The notes under the pieces: generated by a model | Told to the model about the DNA's origin: nothing | Database searches by the model: none | Seen by the model: only the letters and a program-made list of their open reading frames with translations | Position numbers and translations under genes: made by a program | Source: Aspidiotus rigidus | Taxonomy: Eukaryota; Arthropoda; Insecta; Hemiptera; Diaspididae | Length of the DNA: 64,000 bases | Reading direction: 5' to 3' | Assembly: GCA_035079385.1 (NCBI GenBank) | Contig: JAVHKY010000008.1 | Span: forward strand, 5,874,001 to 5,938,000 | In this document: in pieces, positions 49,336 to 59,875 of the stretch | Numbering within the stretch: the first letter of the stretch is position 1 | How the letters are laid out: each line of letters begins with the position of its first letter

Positions 49336-50851
49336 CGGGAAACGGGATCTTTCCTTACCCTGGAAAGTGCAGTAATCATGGATCGCCAAAGCAGTTGCAG
49401 TTGTACGACTCACTTTTGCCGTCAGCAATCGATTGAAATGGATAGAGCGTCGGAAGAGATGCACTATCGATTATTTCGTCAACTTCATTTTCTCACAAAC
49501 TCTCCAAAAGTTGAAATTTTTTCAGTATCTACGAACTATTGATATGGTTCTGAAGGTGCAGATCCAGACTCAGACTTCGGGGGAATTCTCTTTCAAGCTC
49601 CTCCTAATTAGAAGGTACCACAGCCTAATGATCTAAACGTTCATGTGTACCTAACTGAAGGCAAGTTATGTCAAATGTGTAGCACTGTTATCCGTAAAGA
49701 TAGCAGTGACCTTGAAATGCGCAAAACATTTCTCAACTAAAAAAATAGATTATATATACTAGACGAGAGACGTTGGAAATTATTTCTGCTGTTCAAAATA
49801 TTTAATTTTGTAGTAAACCGATCGTTTCAACTTGCTTTGGAAACGTCTCAGTCGTCGTTGCGATTTCTGATTTATATTTGCACTAATTAAATTTCATTCA
49901 ACTCAGGTTGCAGGATTTCAATTTTATTTACGGTGACTTTAACTAATGAGACGTGGATCATCATTATGTCAGAGTTTTCATCCTGATTTTCAATTTTCAC
50001 TGTGATTTTAAACTTTGACCGTTACAACCTGATTAATAACCGTTTCAGTGCAGTAAACGTTTAGCCTGGTGACGTCACAGCGCGTTAAAATTAGCGGAAC
50101 CCCTGTCAATTGAGGTATACACTCCCATCAAAAACATATTTCAGGGAGTACGGATCATTAGGCTACTGATTGACGACAAGAAATATTTTAGCTGTCAAAA
50201 TTTTATTTGCAAATGAAGGGATCAAACAAAATTCGCTCCGTACCCAGTTTTGCACAACACAAAGGTTGTGGCAAAAAATGAAATCAGTCGCCATGCGCCT
50301 CAGTATCTGGGTCTCTTGTTTTTTTTTTTCTAATTGACTGTTACAAGACAGAAATTAATTTTCTAATTTTTTTCAAAAGATCTAGAGCTTTTTTTCCTAT
50401 TAAGATGTAGAGCTCAAGAAATCTCAATTTTTTCTATGTCAAGATCTGGAAACCCAGAGATCTGCATCTTTGTTCCACTCAGATCTGGAATCTTGGAGAC
50501 TTAATATTTGTACATACGGTAGGTATATTACCATCAAGGAAGAATCGAGAAGAAGAAACTTTTTTGAAGACTGTCCAAAAATTAGAAAAATGCTATACAA
50601 AAATAAACTACGTACAATATTAATCAAACGATATACATTATCTTATCATCAATATTGATGTTCAAAGACACTATCACGGTCACTCTTGACGAAGACTGTA
50701 CGAGAAATAAAGTTTGCTAGGAAAAAATGAAACCTCAAGGAGAGAGAATGTATATCTAGAAATTGCTATGCAAAAATAAAATCTCGAGTAACACAGAATG
50801 TATGTATTACTTGAGTGACGTCACAACACATTTTTCCGGTGAGAACTTTCG

Positions 50852-50889
<38 letters not shown>

Positions 50890-52399
50890 AATTGCATAGA
50901 GGCAAGAGCCCCAAAAAAGTATGTAGTGTGTGCAAAAAATTTGCCGCAGGGGTTCCCAAATTGAGGGTATTTAGAGAAAAAAAAAAAAAAATGATTTTCA
51001 AGGTTCTGAGCACATTTTTCAAACTCAATATCAGATGTTTGGCAAAAATTTTGTTGGCTAAGTACACTCAAAATTTATAGGAATATTGAAATGAGTGAAT
51101 GCACCCAAAACTGTTCCAAAGTGCCCCAAAAATGAAAAATTCTGCTAAGTTATTGCCAAATGTGTGCAAGGTTTAGGTTGCACTAGACGGAGGTGATTTT
51201 TTATATTCATTCAAATAGGCAAAGCAGTGTCGTGCTGCCTGATATTTTTTAGGACAGGTAACCAGCTTGTCAGCCCAGCCTAATTGCCCCCCCAAACTCT
51301 CATGATCAAATTTTCAAGAATTATTTTGCAAGTCCCAAGAAACCTGTAGGGGGGGGTAGGCCAGCACAACACTGAGGTAAAGTCAAGGGACCAACAAGAA
51401 TTTGCACTTAGTCGAAGATTGCATTATAGAGGTGCGCACTATATTGAGACTTCATTGTATAATATGAATCTACAACTTCAATCACTAGGAAGTTCCTGTT
51501 GAGATATGCGAGAGACAAATCCGCCATCATTCTGTACCATGAATAGGAAAAGCTTACAAGCATATTAAAGTTCAATGGTCAAACAATGTAATTACCTAGC
51601 AACCAGTAGTTTGTCTGATGTCTGTCTAGGCGGAGGCATGTTAGGGAAGAGAGATGATGTACATAATACACATCTCAACACCCTCAATTTTATGACATAA
51701 TCATCTCAGCTCTCTGGATGCGTTTGGCCAAATCAGCCGGTGTCTGCTAACGTAACTTGCTGAGTGACGTCACAGGATACAGGTACATTTCTTGAGATAT
51801 TTTGAGATTTTGACTGAGAAAAATAACGTTTAAAAGCGTTACCCGACATCAAGAATTAATGACAATCTGTAGAATTTAAAATAAAAAAAAAAAAAAAAAT
51901 GTTGCAAATAACCAATCTATTGCAAGGGCCCTAGAGAAATGCTGTTCAAAGCCAAAGAAGTAGACTTCCACAAAATTCCAACTCAAGAAGAGAACGGAGT
52001 GTTATTTTCAGCTGGATCATACTTGAAAAAGGAAAGAATTGATTTACAGTAGACCATTAAAGTGGCATAGATTGCGAGCAAGATGCCATGGTACTAAATT
52101 GCTTCTCAACATTCACTCATGTGCACATGTTGACAGCACAAGCAAGTCACTCAAGAAGAATATTCAGAACTTATCATGGATGTCTGCAAGAATTGAACAG
52201 CAAAACGATTCAACTTCTAGACCATTCTCAACTTCACCTACTACCGACTTACGATATTTCAGACGCTTCTCCTTCTGGGAGAGAAAACAGACAACAATTT
52301 TATCAATATTTAAAATGACTGGCAATGAAAATTGATGACATCAGACGACTTCGATGACCAATAGAACCACTCGATCGACATAACCGATGAAATGTAAGT
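49336..52399. other. No gene; low-complexity tracts
   Basis: Contains a T31 run (50857-50887) followed on the right by 'gcaggggttcccaaattgag' (50946-50965), which resembles one end of some hAT elements. CRE palindromes lie at 50070-50077, 50816-50823 and 51765-51772. A-runs sit at 50978-50991 and 51882-51899. Frames around 52039-52335 show no domain. Confidence 0.4.
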
Positions 52400-53669
52400 T
52401 ACTAACTGTAATCGTCAATTCATGGTCTTCCACAACAAATAAATCTCAAAAATCAGACTACCAACCGATAATAGACGGCAACTTCAAAATTTTTGGCCTT
52501 CCACAAGGTGATTTATGAGTACTTCGACGCTCGTTAAAAACGCTCATAAACGTATAGAAACATCAAAAATCTGCGATCCTCTAAGAAGGTCTAATAACCG
52601 GGTACACATCACAATATTACAACCATTATAACGATGGAAAAACGTGACCGGTGACTACGTAAGGACGCGTCATAAAATACGGTAATTTTCTCACTTATAC
52701 GCGGTTATAATTCACCGTAGCAACAGCTGTCAGTTCGTTACTTCTTCGTTTACGTTTATCATCCGCGATAATTTCGAAAACAACTCAGAAAATCTATTTC
52801 ATCATATTACGTTCATCCCGAGAGAACTGTAAACGATTGATATTCAAAGTACAACTATCGTTACATATTGTTAGGAGAAATTGAAGACTTGAATTATTAC
52901 TTATTTTGTCACTGTGTACAGTAAGCGAAGTACGAGTACATAGTCCGCTTCGTAATTCAGTATGTAATACATAATTCTTCCTCGTTCGTTCGTTATTGAG
53001 CAATCCACGATACTAAATCAAGTTGTTGCAGCCTCGATCTCGTAAAACATGCAGTAGCCGTGATAGTTACTGAAAACAGACTCTGCCAACTACACCAACA
53101 GGTACTTTTAAGTAATTCTCGTCGCAGCCGGAATGCCGGTTGCCGGAATCTCACGACCGTAATAATTCAAAACTCTACATAAATCACTACTACTTACTTT
53201 TCTGTATTTTAAAAAATCGGGCCGATCTACTGCTTGAAAAATTCTAGTTCATCGTATACGACTAGACTGGACCGTGCGAAAGAAGAACCGGCTTCTCGCA
53301 ATTCCAAAGAGAAAGAAAGCACAAGTTGACACACAACACACATACACTTCCACACAAACACAAGCGGGAAAACGATTCTAGAGGAAAAATTTTGATACGC
53401 AAACTCTTAATATCAACACCAAATTACCGGTAGCAAAATACGATAATGTATGGGCGCGTACATTAATAACAAAAAAAAAATATAAAATCTATTAAACGTT
53501 GAGGTAGTTTTAATAACGAATAATATTGAAAACGACCGATACGCACTGTCACACTCCGGCTGTTGCACTACCGCACGAGTGCACGCGAACCCGGTTACGA
53601 ATACGATCACCAGCCAACTGAATTCCAAATCGGTATATTTTTTAAATGAATACAGAATTATAGATAGCT
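52400..53669. other. CpG-rich unique island
   Basis: Repeat-poor, CpG-rich sequence lying on the 3' side (minus-strand sense) of the candidate first exon at 53670-53790. No further exon could be recognised. Confidence 0.35.
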
Positions 53670-53790
53670 TACGAGCAACGATTGAACGGAGGAACGAATC
53701 GAAATGCGCTACATAAGCCGACGCAACAGAAGAGACGTGTAGTAGTAATAATAATACAGAATATACACGGTAACCTATGCACGGCTGCAT
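53670..53790 (-). CDS. Possible signal-peptide first exon (weak)
   Basis: On the minus strand an ATG at 53790 opens a frame beginning MQPCIGYRVYSVLLLLLHVS and followed by SVASAYVAHFD, which looks like a secretory signal peptide: a hydrophobic LLLLL core and small residues (S-V-A-S-A) before a likely cleavage point. A good 5' splice site word, CTC-GTAAGC, occurs about 40 codons in (near 53670). The frame continues open to 53413, but that extension is unlike a conserved protein. Upstream lies a CpG-dense block (53790-53945). No downstream exon is recognised, and random sequence can mimic a signal peptide, so this is only a candidate. Confidence 0.25.
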
Positions 53791-53945
53791 GCAGAAACTG
53801 AAAGGTAGGGACTTCGAACATCAAGGTCAACCGGCTCTGCAGTCTTCGTTGTTCGTTCTTCGGTCTTCGGGGAAGTCGAGACTCGTCGTCGAACAGGTCG
53901 CGGCGCGTACGCAGCGACGCACCTTCCCGCGTAAATTTGAATCAT
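53790..53945 (-). promoter_or_regulatory. CpG-dense block, possible promoter or 5' UTR
   Basis: This 155-base block is among the most CpG- and GC-rich outside transposons in the window ('gtcgcggcgcgtacgcagcgacg' region, 53898-53920). On the minus strand it leads into 'tttcagtttctgcATG'. The word TCAGT matches the arthropod initiator, though it lies very close to the ATG. A plus-strand frame (53777-54001) also crosses it. Confidence 0.3.
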
Positions 53946-55586
53946 TCAGTGTTACCAACAAACACTTCAAATTTACGGCGTTTTATCGATCAATTGCGTA
54001 ATTTTCTCGTAAGAGGAGTACCGACAGATGTGAGGTCACCTCAGCTTTAAAGCATTTTATATTCAGCCTATAATATATTACTTATAATACCCTGATTCTA
54101 ATGAGGTTTAAAATCAAATAGGTACTCGAAGGACACGTGAAAAAAAAAAGGAAGAAAAATTGAATATTGTCTCATTTTTTCAACACAGAGTAGCCCTATT
54201 GAGTTTGAATTAGAATTTTTATAGTTCGAGGTTTGTATCTGGCGGTATTAACTTTGTAAAATTCCATATTGCAAGTTAGATAATGTAAAATAAGCTTCGG
54301 TACTTTTTACAGATTTTAATATTATCTGACAACATCCAGAGGGGGGAGAGATACTTACATTGTATGTACATCAAAAAATAAAGAAGGATTTATTCGATCA
54401 TAATACTCATATTTTTTATACTTTTGCGAGAAGAATCTTTTAGACAGCCAAAACACGACGTTCATACTGGAAGTTCTATTGAGCGAGTGGAGGCAAGTAG
54501 AAAATGATAATATGATTGATATCAAAAGTACTAAGTCCGCTAATCTATTCTAAAACGAGAAGGCAGATTGTCAGAAAGACAAATAATTTCTTTCTTTTTG
54601 CAGAGAGAGTAAATTTTAAATTGGCGACACTCGACTCTGGATACAAATGAAATAGTGAGTGGCAAATTTGGGACCTACAGTCCATCGACTACTCACATCA
54701 CCGAGCAAAGGATGAAGATTTTCACAATAATGGAGCAAAATTTTGGAATCCACCCTTTGGGAAAAATTGATGCCATATGGCTGACATTTTGCCAAATTTT
54801 AAAATTTAACCAATCAGAACGCTTAAAAAATGAGAATATTGTGCCATTTGTTGCAAAAATGGCATTGCCATGGTATTGATAAAATTTTTTCCGGCGGTCA
54901 AGTACAAAAATTGTGAAATTGATAGAAAATTTCATTTTCTACAAGTTTTATTCTCTTCAGTATTCTGAAAAAACGTTTTATTTTTTGAGATAAATTAATT
55001 TTTAAGTAAGTTTTGTCAGTGGAAAAATATGATAGGTTCACCGGTAGGCAAGCTAGGCAGTTGCCTGAAATGGCAAATTTTTTAGGGTGGCAAAATTTTT
55101 CTAATTCCTCTTTTATGAAAAAGGGAAATTTTGCCGCCCATAATAATTGCTTATCGTAATAATTTTATTTTTTCAAAGAAAATGGTGCAAGCGGGGCTGA
55201 ATATGCGACCTGTTAAGTTAACACAAGGGCAGAACACGTACAAGAGAGCGGTAAATTTTTCTAATTTCTTGGAGTAGGTGCAAAATGAGGTGGCAGGTTT
55301 CTAACTGCCTACAAAGGCTAGAAGAGTAAGTCCGAACCTGTTTATGGAACAACATTTTGTTCTGAAGTACAGAAATGTTCTCCCGGGCTGACAAGGCCAT
55401 ATTGGAGAAGGGGCCTTCCTTGAGGCGGGTAAGGACGTCTTCCGTGGACCTAGATTTTTCGTTGGCAGATTCATTTTCTCTGTTGAAGATTTGTGCGCGA
55501 TGGTATTTTTCAGCTCAGATCATAAGCCAACAAAGCTTGCGTACTGAAAATTACGGTTTCCTCAACAATGTTGAACAAGGAACGCG
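53946..55586. other. No gene seen
   Basis: AT-rich sequence, with short frames on both strands at 54655-54935 that overlap each other and have no recognisable domain. No repeat family of the window was identified before 55587. Confidence 0.35.
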
Positions 55587-55986
55587 GGGAACCCGTTGTA
55601 TGGCTTGAACTGGTTTTAGTATTGAGAATACGAATCAAAATCTTGAATATTCTTAAGTGAGTCCCTTGTGATTGTGTATATAGCCTAAAAGTAAGAATTT
55701 TTCGAAGTCCCTGTTCTGCCTAGCTATATTATGGCTTGAAAGTCAACAGTTCCTTCTAAGTCCCCCTCCTATCATATACTATAGTTCGACAATCGAAATT
55801 CTTCTGCCCCCCTCCCGTTCGCTTATCATGTGCAGCTCCAAAGTCGACATTTTTCTTAGTCCCCTTCCTATCATATATAGCTCGAGGGTCAAAATTTATC
55901 CAAGTCCCATCAACAGTCTTTTAATTTTTTGGTTGGACTACAAACGGCAAATTTTTCGACCCTCATAATTATAACAGATTCCCTGT
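55587..55986. mobile_element. Candidate TIR element with module array (E5)
   Basis: The left end 'ggggaacccgttgtatgg' (preceded by 'ttgaacaaggaacgc') and the right inverted end 'tataacagattccct' (closing at 55986) belong to the AGGGAACCTG family. The roughly 400-bp body is almost entirely an array of four or five modules: 'aagtccc-ctcctatcatatatagctcgag-gtcaaaattt'. It is the clearest case where the family's ends bound an array of the dispersed module. Confidence 0.55.
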
Positions 55987-56104
55987 TAAGATTCTCAAGT
56001 GTACAATTCTACTTTATTGGGTAGCTTACAAGAGTACTTTCGGCCACCCCGTCATCAGTTGTGTCGCTAGTGAAGAACAAGACCTACTTTTTACAGTATA
56101 AAAC

Positions 56105-56330
56105 TGTGATTCTATTGGCTATAAAAATGCTGTGTTGTGATTGGTTCATTTTTGAAACTATTAATTCTTACAATACAACACTGTGTTCTTATTAGCTGTA
56201 ATACACTGCTTTGTGATTGGTTCACTCAGTTGGCCCATGTACTGCGTTTTTATTGGCTACTAGGTTTGCTGCCATCTTATTGGTTAATTCTGTTCTTCTT
56301 CTCTCGTCCAATCACTAGGCTGAATAACTT
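56105..56330. promoter_or_regulatory. Cluster of CCAAT boxes
   Basis: Five ATTGG words (56114, 56140, 56216, 56252, 56279) and one CCAAT (56308) occur in about 200 bases, several inside the longer word 'gtgattggttca' or 'tattggct'. Spacing is 25-75 bases. It lies downstream (minus sense) of the GIY-YIG remnant of the lineage-2 element, so it may be part of that element's flanking repeat. Confidence 0.35.
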
Positions 56331-56439
56331 TTTGCTGTCTGATGTTATTACATTGTTCAAGAGGCTGGCTTTCTTCCTCGTTAGTCACGCAATCTCCAAT
56401 TGTTCCCAGTGTTTTCTTCTCTTTGTGGGATTCTCTACG

Positions 56440-57830
56440 TGTATGACCTCTTCTCCACTGTGCTGTTCTTTGTTACAGTGTTTATCGAACAGTGACCTAC
56501 CATCTTACTTCTCCCTCGATATTGCGTGCTCCCTCTTTCTGATCTTGCACTTTCCCCCGGGCTCACCAATGTAGATACCTTCGCACTGCTCACAACTGAG
56601 TTTGTCCTTTTCTTCCATCTGGTCATTGCTGATCCTCTTCACCAAGGGTGAGTTCTTGCAGATGTCCACATTCACATCATAGCCGTTGAACGCCTTTATC
56701 ACCTCGTTTTGTGTGCTTTCCTACGTACGGTATCCACCCAGAGTACTTCCTCATCGTGCCATCATGTGTTCCCTTCTTGGCTTCCATTTTTCTGAAGACT
56801 TCCTCCACCACATCTCTATAGTAGTCGTTGTCTTCTGCGATCTGCTTTACTATCTAAATTTCTTTCCTTTTCTCGTCATGGTTCGTCAGGACAGAAATTG
56901 CCCAATAGCAGTAGTTCTGGATTGCCGCTAACTTGTACCTGGGGTAGTGGTGCGAGTCATTTGGGATGATGGTGTCCTTGTGCGTCGGCTTCCTGTAGAC
57001 TTTATAGTCTATCCGGTTGTTTTGATGGTCTCATTGCCCTTTTCTACCGTGAATGTGATGCTTTGGTTCATCGCATTTGTTTCAAGATGAAAAAGGTCCA
57101 CCTGTCTATAAGTGCCTGACCACTCATCAACATATCTGGCCCAGTGTTTGACCGAGTTTCTGAACTTGCTGCCCTTCAATATTTTTTTTTCCGTATCATT
57201 CATATTAAGTATCTTCGTGAGTAGCGGTAACAGCGGTGATCTCATCACTAGTCCCTTTTCCTGGCTAGAGAACTTATTATTGAAGCGGTAGTAGTTCTGG
57301 CTCAAAATCTCTTCCACTATTTTAGCGTACTTCGGCCTATTGGGGTTCCCATGATACCTGTGGTTTTGATGTAAGGCGAGAAGTTCCTTCTTTAGTATGG
57401 TACCAAACATAATTGTCACATCCAAGGATACCAGCGATTTCCATCCTTGTCCAGTTGCCCTATCAGCTCGCCGTTATTGCTGATGTTTTTTCTGATTGGA
57501 AACTGCAAGTTTTCTTTCAAGAATGTGGCTGCGATCTTTGCTATTGACCAGTGGTCTCATTGGACGGTTTGCAAGCCCCTTGAATTTTGGTGCCAACGGG
57601 TTCATATGAAGTATCCTTTCATTGCCAAGTATATTGTCTCTTTTAATACAGCTTTTAACCTGTTTTTGTATTTCTGTGTCAGCACGTACAACTCCACTTC
57701 TTGTGTGTAGTCACCACTATCGTGTTGCCTTTGTCCGCCTTTGTCAAAATCAGGTTGTTCTGTCGGAACCGTTTTGTTTTGGAAGTCCAACGTTCTTGAA
57801 GGATGTTCGTTGACGCAAAACTTCTTTGGT
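56440..57830 (-). pseudogene. Penelope-like element, lineage 2, RT plus GIY-YIG
   Basis: Read on the minus strand: 'NLILTKADKGNTIVV' (57710-57760), the RT1 region; then 'MDVTIMFGT' (motif A, one catalytic Asp visible), 'YYRFNNKFSSQEKGLVMRSP' (motif B, with small insertions), 'ARYVDEWSG' (motif C, second Asp changed to Glu and frame damage after it), 'VDLFHLETNAM', 'SITFTVEKGNETI' and 'NNRIDYKVYRKPTHKDT' (about 56960-57010). A GIY-YIG remnant follows at 56505-56702, with 'LSCEQCEGIYIGEPGGKCKI' and 'RKREHA'; the Cys pair, YIG and Arg are present. Several frame breaks are visible. It matches the fragment at 7975-8640 block for block. The enzyme would have been an RT with a linked endonuclease for target-primed integration. 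Confidence 0.8.
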
Positions 57831-57895
57831 ACTTTCGAAAGGGAACTAGCTAATATATTTGAGGGTGAGAAAGGCCAAATAAGAAGAAGCGAAAA

Positions 57896-57945
57896 CTAAT
57901 TAATTTTTTCCGCACTCGTTGCCTTGTGCGTCTTCAGACCAGACA
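57896..57945 (-). ncRNA. Minimal hammerhead ribozyme, complete core
   Basis: On the minus strand the order is: CUGGU (stem I, 5' side), CUGAAGA (57931-57937; the conserved CUGANGA box), a perfect 5-bp stem II CGCAC/GUGCG (57926-57930 with 57911-57915) closed by a ten-base loop, GAA, A (15.1), loop AAAU, U (16.1), A (17, predicted cleavage site), then AUUAG, which pairs with CUGGU (three Watson-Crick and two G-U pairs). Every invariant base of the hammerhead core is present. Stem III is a single A-U pair with a tetraloop, as in the minimal hammerheads described in flanking repeats of metazoan Penelope-like elements. It lies just upstream of the lineage-2 coding remnant, where such a repeat is expected. 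Confidence 0.75.
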
Positions 57946-57949
57946 CCAG

Positions 57950-58691
57950 GCAGACATGTATACCGAATAGATATTACAAGTACCAACATATTTCCTTCAC
58001 GACTGATCAATCATGAAAAATGTTTATTCCAATGTACAGTCTATAGTTATTATATTATTGTTTATACAACACTCGCTAGTGTTATACGACGTCTTCGTAT
58101 GCGTAGTTTTCATCATTGATGTTCTTCCTCACGGACGATTGATTACTTTAAATAGATATACGCGACTGATACCTTAGTAAGTTTTTCTTTCCTGTTGCAT
58201 GTTGCATGCACAGAGACTGTTTATAAAATGAGATATTTTACGAGCAAATAAAAATGATTACTTCTCGTCATTATATCTTTATATCACAGCTTATATAATA
58301 ACAAAACTCTGTAAATAGAAACTTCGAAAATGAACTTGATTTTCTTGTCGCGTCTGTATGGAGGAAATAAGTTCTAGTTTTTTTATTGTTACAAATTAGG
58401 TATAACAGTTGACGCGAATCTACGTCAAATATTTGTACGAGTATTTTATATAACCTAGAATCTAGTATTGTTCGAAAATAGTTTGATAAGGTGGAAAATT
58501 GAATTTGTGGGAATGCATTGGTAAATTATTTGCCGTCGATCTATAAGGCCATCTAGGGCCCTTAACACAGAGCCTAGTTTTACTCCATAAGTAATCTAGT
58601 ATGTACTACAGACAGCCAACTCAAGAATACTGAGCTAATGAGCTATAGAATACCTTAGGACTTGGAAACCTACAAATGACCTGGACTTGAG
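57950..58691. other. CpG-moderate unique sequence, no gene
   Basis: Repeat-free AT-rich stretch with scattered CpG. No coding domain or RNA gene recognised. Confidence 0.35.
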
Positions 58692-58988
58692 CAGGCATGG
58701 GCAAACTGCGGCCGCGGGCTATGTGCGGTCCGTGGATAGGAAATTAAAATTTGAGAAACAAAAAATGATGACATTTTTGGCTTGAATCACAAGTTAGATG
58801 AGACTCGTACTTTGGTACTTATAGACAGGTTTGGATGCAGTGCATATTTCAAAAAGGAGTGTTATGAATTCATTCACTCTTCTCATGTTATAACTTGAGT
58901 AGTGTAATTATAATCGTGCATGTGTGACCCGCGGTACTCGTTAGTAGCTGAAATGTGGCCCGCCAGTCATGAAAGGTTACCACACCTG
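58692..58988. mobile_element. hAT-like MITE
   Basis: The left end begins CAGGCATGGGCAAACTGCGG (58692-58711). The right end, read inverted, begins CAGGTGTGGTAACCTTTC and continues 'gcgggccacatttcag'. Both ends carry a 'gcggcc'/'gcgggcc' box a few bases inside. The flanks 'gacttgag' and 'gccttaga' are similar but not identical, so an 8-bp duplication is possible only if it has mutated. There is no transposase in the 297 bp. Confidence 0.55.
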
Positions 58989-59449
58989 GCCTTAGAGCCT
59001 CCCTGGTTCATAACCATGACTTACATTGCCTACTATTTTGAAATTCAACCTGAACTTGATGGGAGCAGGGCCCAGCTCCCCGACCTGAGGGACCTTGAGG
59101 TCTCGCCCCTGATTCTATTTCCCAATGTGCCTAATCACATTCGTTTACCGATAAAATACTTACTGGAACTCGCCTTGTAGTTGTAAATGGTGTTAGGAGA
59201 GAATAATCTCGATCAAAAGAAGTTGGATTTCGAGTAAAAAATTGAAAAAATTTTGACAAAAAAAGTGCGTTTAATGTGCAAGAGACATGACACGTCATCT
59301 TCATTTTTTACTCATAAGAAATTTGAGTTTAGAGTTCAAAATTTTCCCAGTTATTCATCATGTACACATTTTATCAACAAATGATGAGAGGAGAGAACCT
59401 ATTTCCTGGCGGATACCGCGTTGTGAGATCGCAACGTACGTTTCACCTT
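58989..59449. other. No gene seen
   Basis: Ordinary AT-rich sequence. The frame at 58920-59180 begins inside the MITE and has no domain. Confidence 0.35.
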
Positions 59450-59875
59450 ATCAGTTGAATCTGTAGATGATCCAACGATTGGTAAAGTCCATACGTAATT
59501 CAACTGTCAGTTGACTCTGTCGATTGAGTCTATAATTATTGTGATTCAACTAACTGATCAGTTGAATCCATATGTGATTCAAAAGTCAGTTTAATCTGCA
59601 TATGATTCAACGGTTAGTTGACCATAGGAAGATAGTAAAATAATATGGACGTTCGCAAGAATCATACAGATGGGGATAGAAGAGGAAATATGACGGAAAA
59701 ATTTCCTAGCCTGACTCTGAACTGTGATTCTACTGTTAGTTGAATCTATATGTGATCCAATAGTCAGTTCTATCCATATGTGACTTAACTATCAGTTGAA
59801 TCTATAGGTGATCCAACTGTCGCTTGAATCTTATGATCCACCTGTCAATTGAATCTACAGGTGATGCAACTAGAA
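59450..59875. repeat. Minisatellite of about 30-base units
   Basis: About a dozen degenerate units with consensus near 'gttgaatctatatgtgatc' plus 'caactgtca'. The array is interrupted at about 59635-59720. Units contain CAACTG followed by CAGTTG, a near-palindrome that contains both an E-box-type CANNTG and a Myb-type YAACKG word. Confidence 0.75.
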
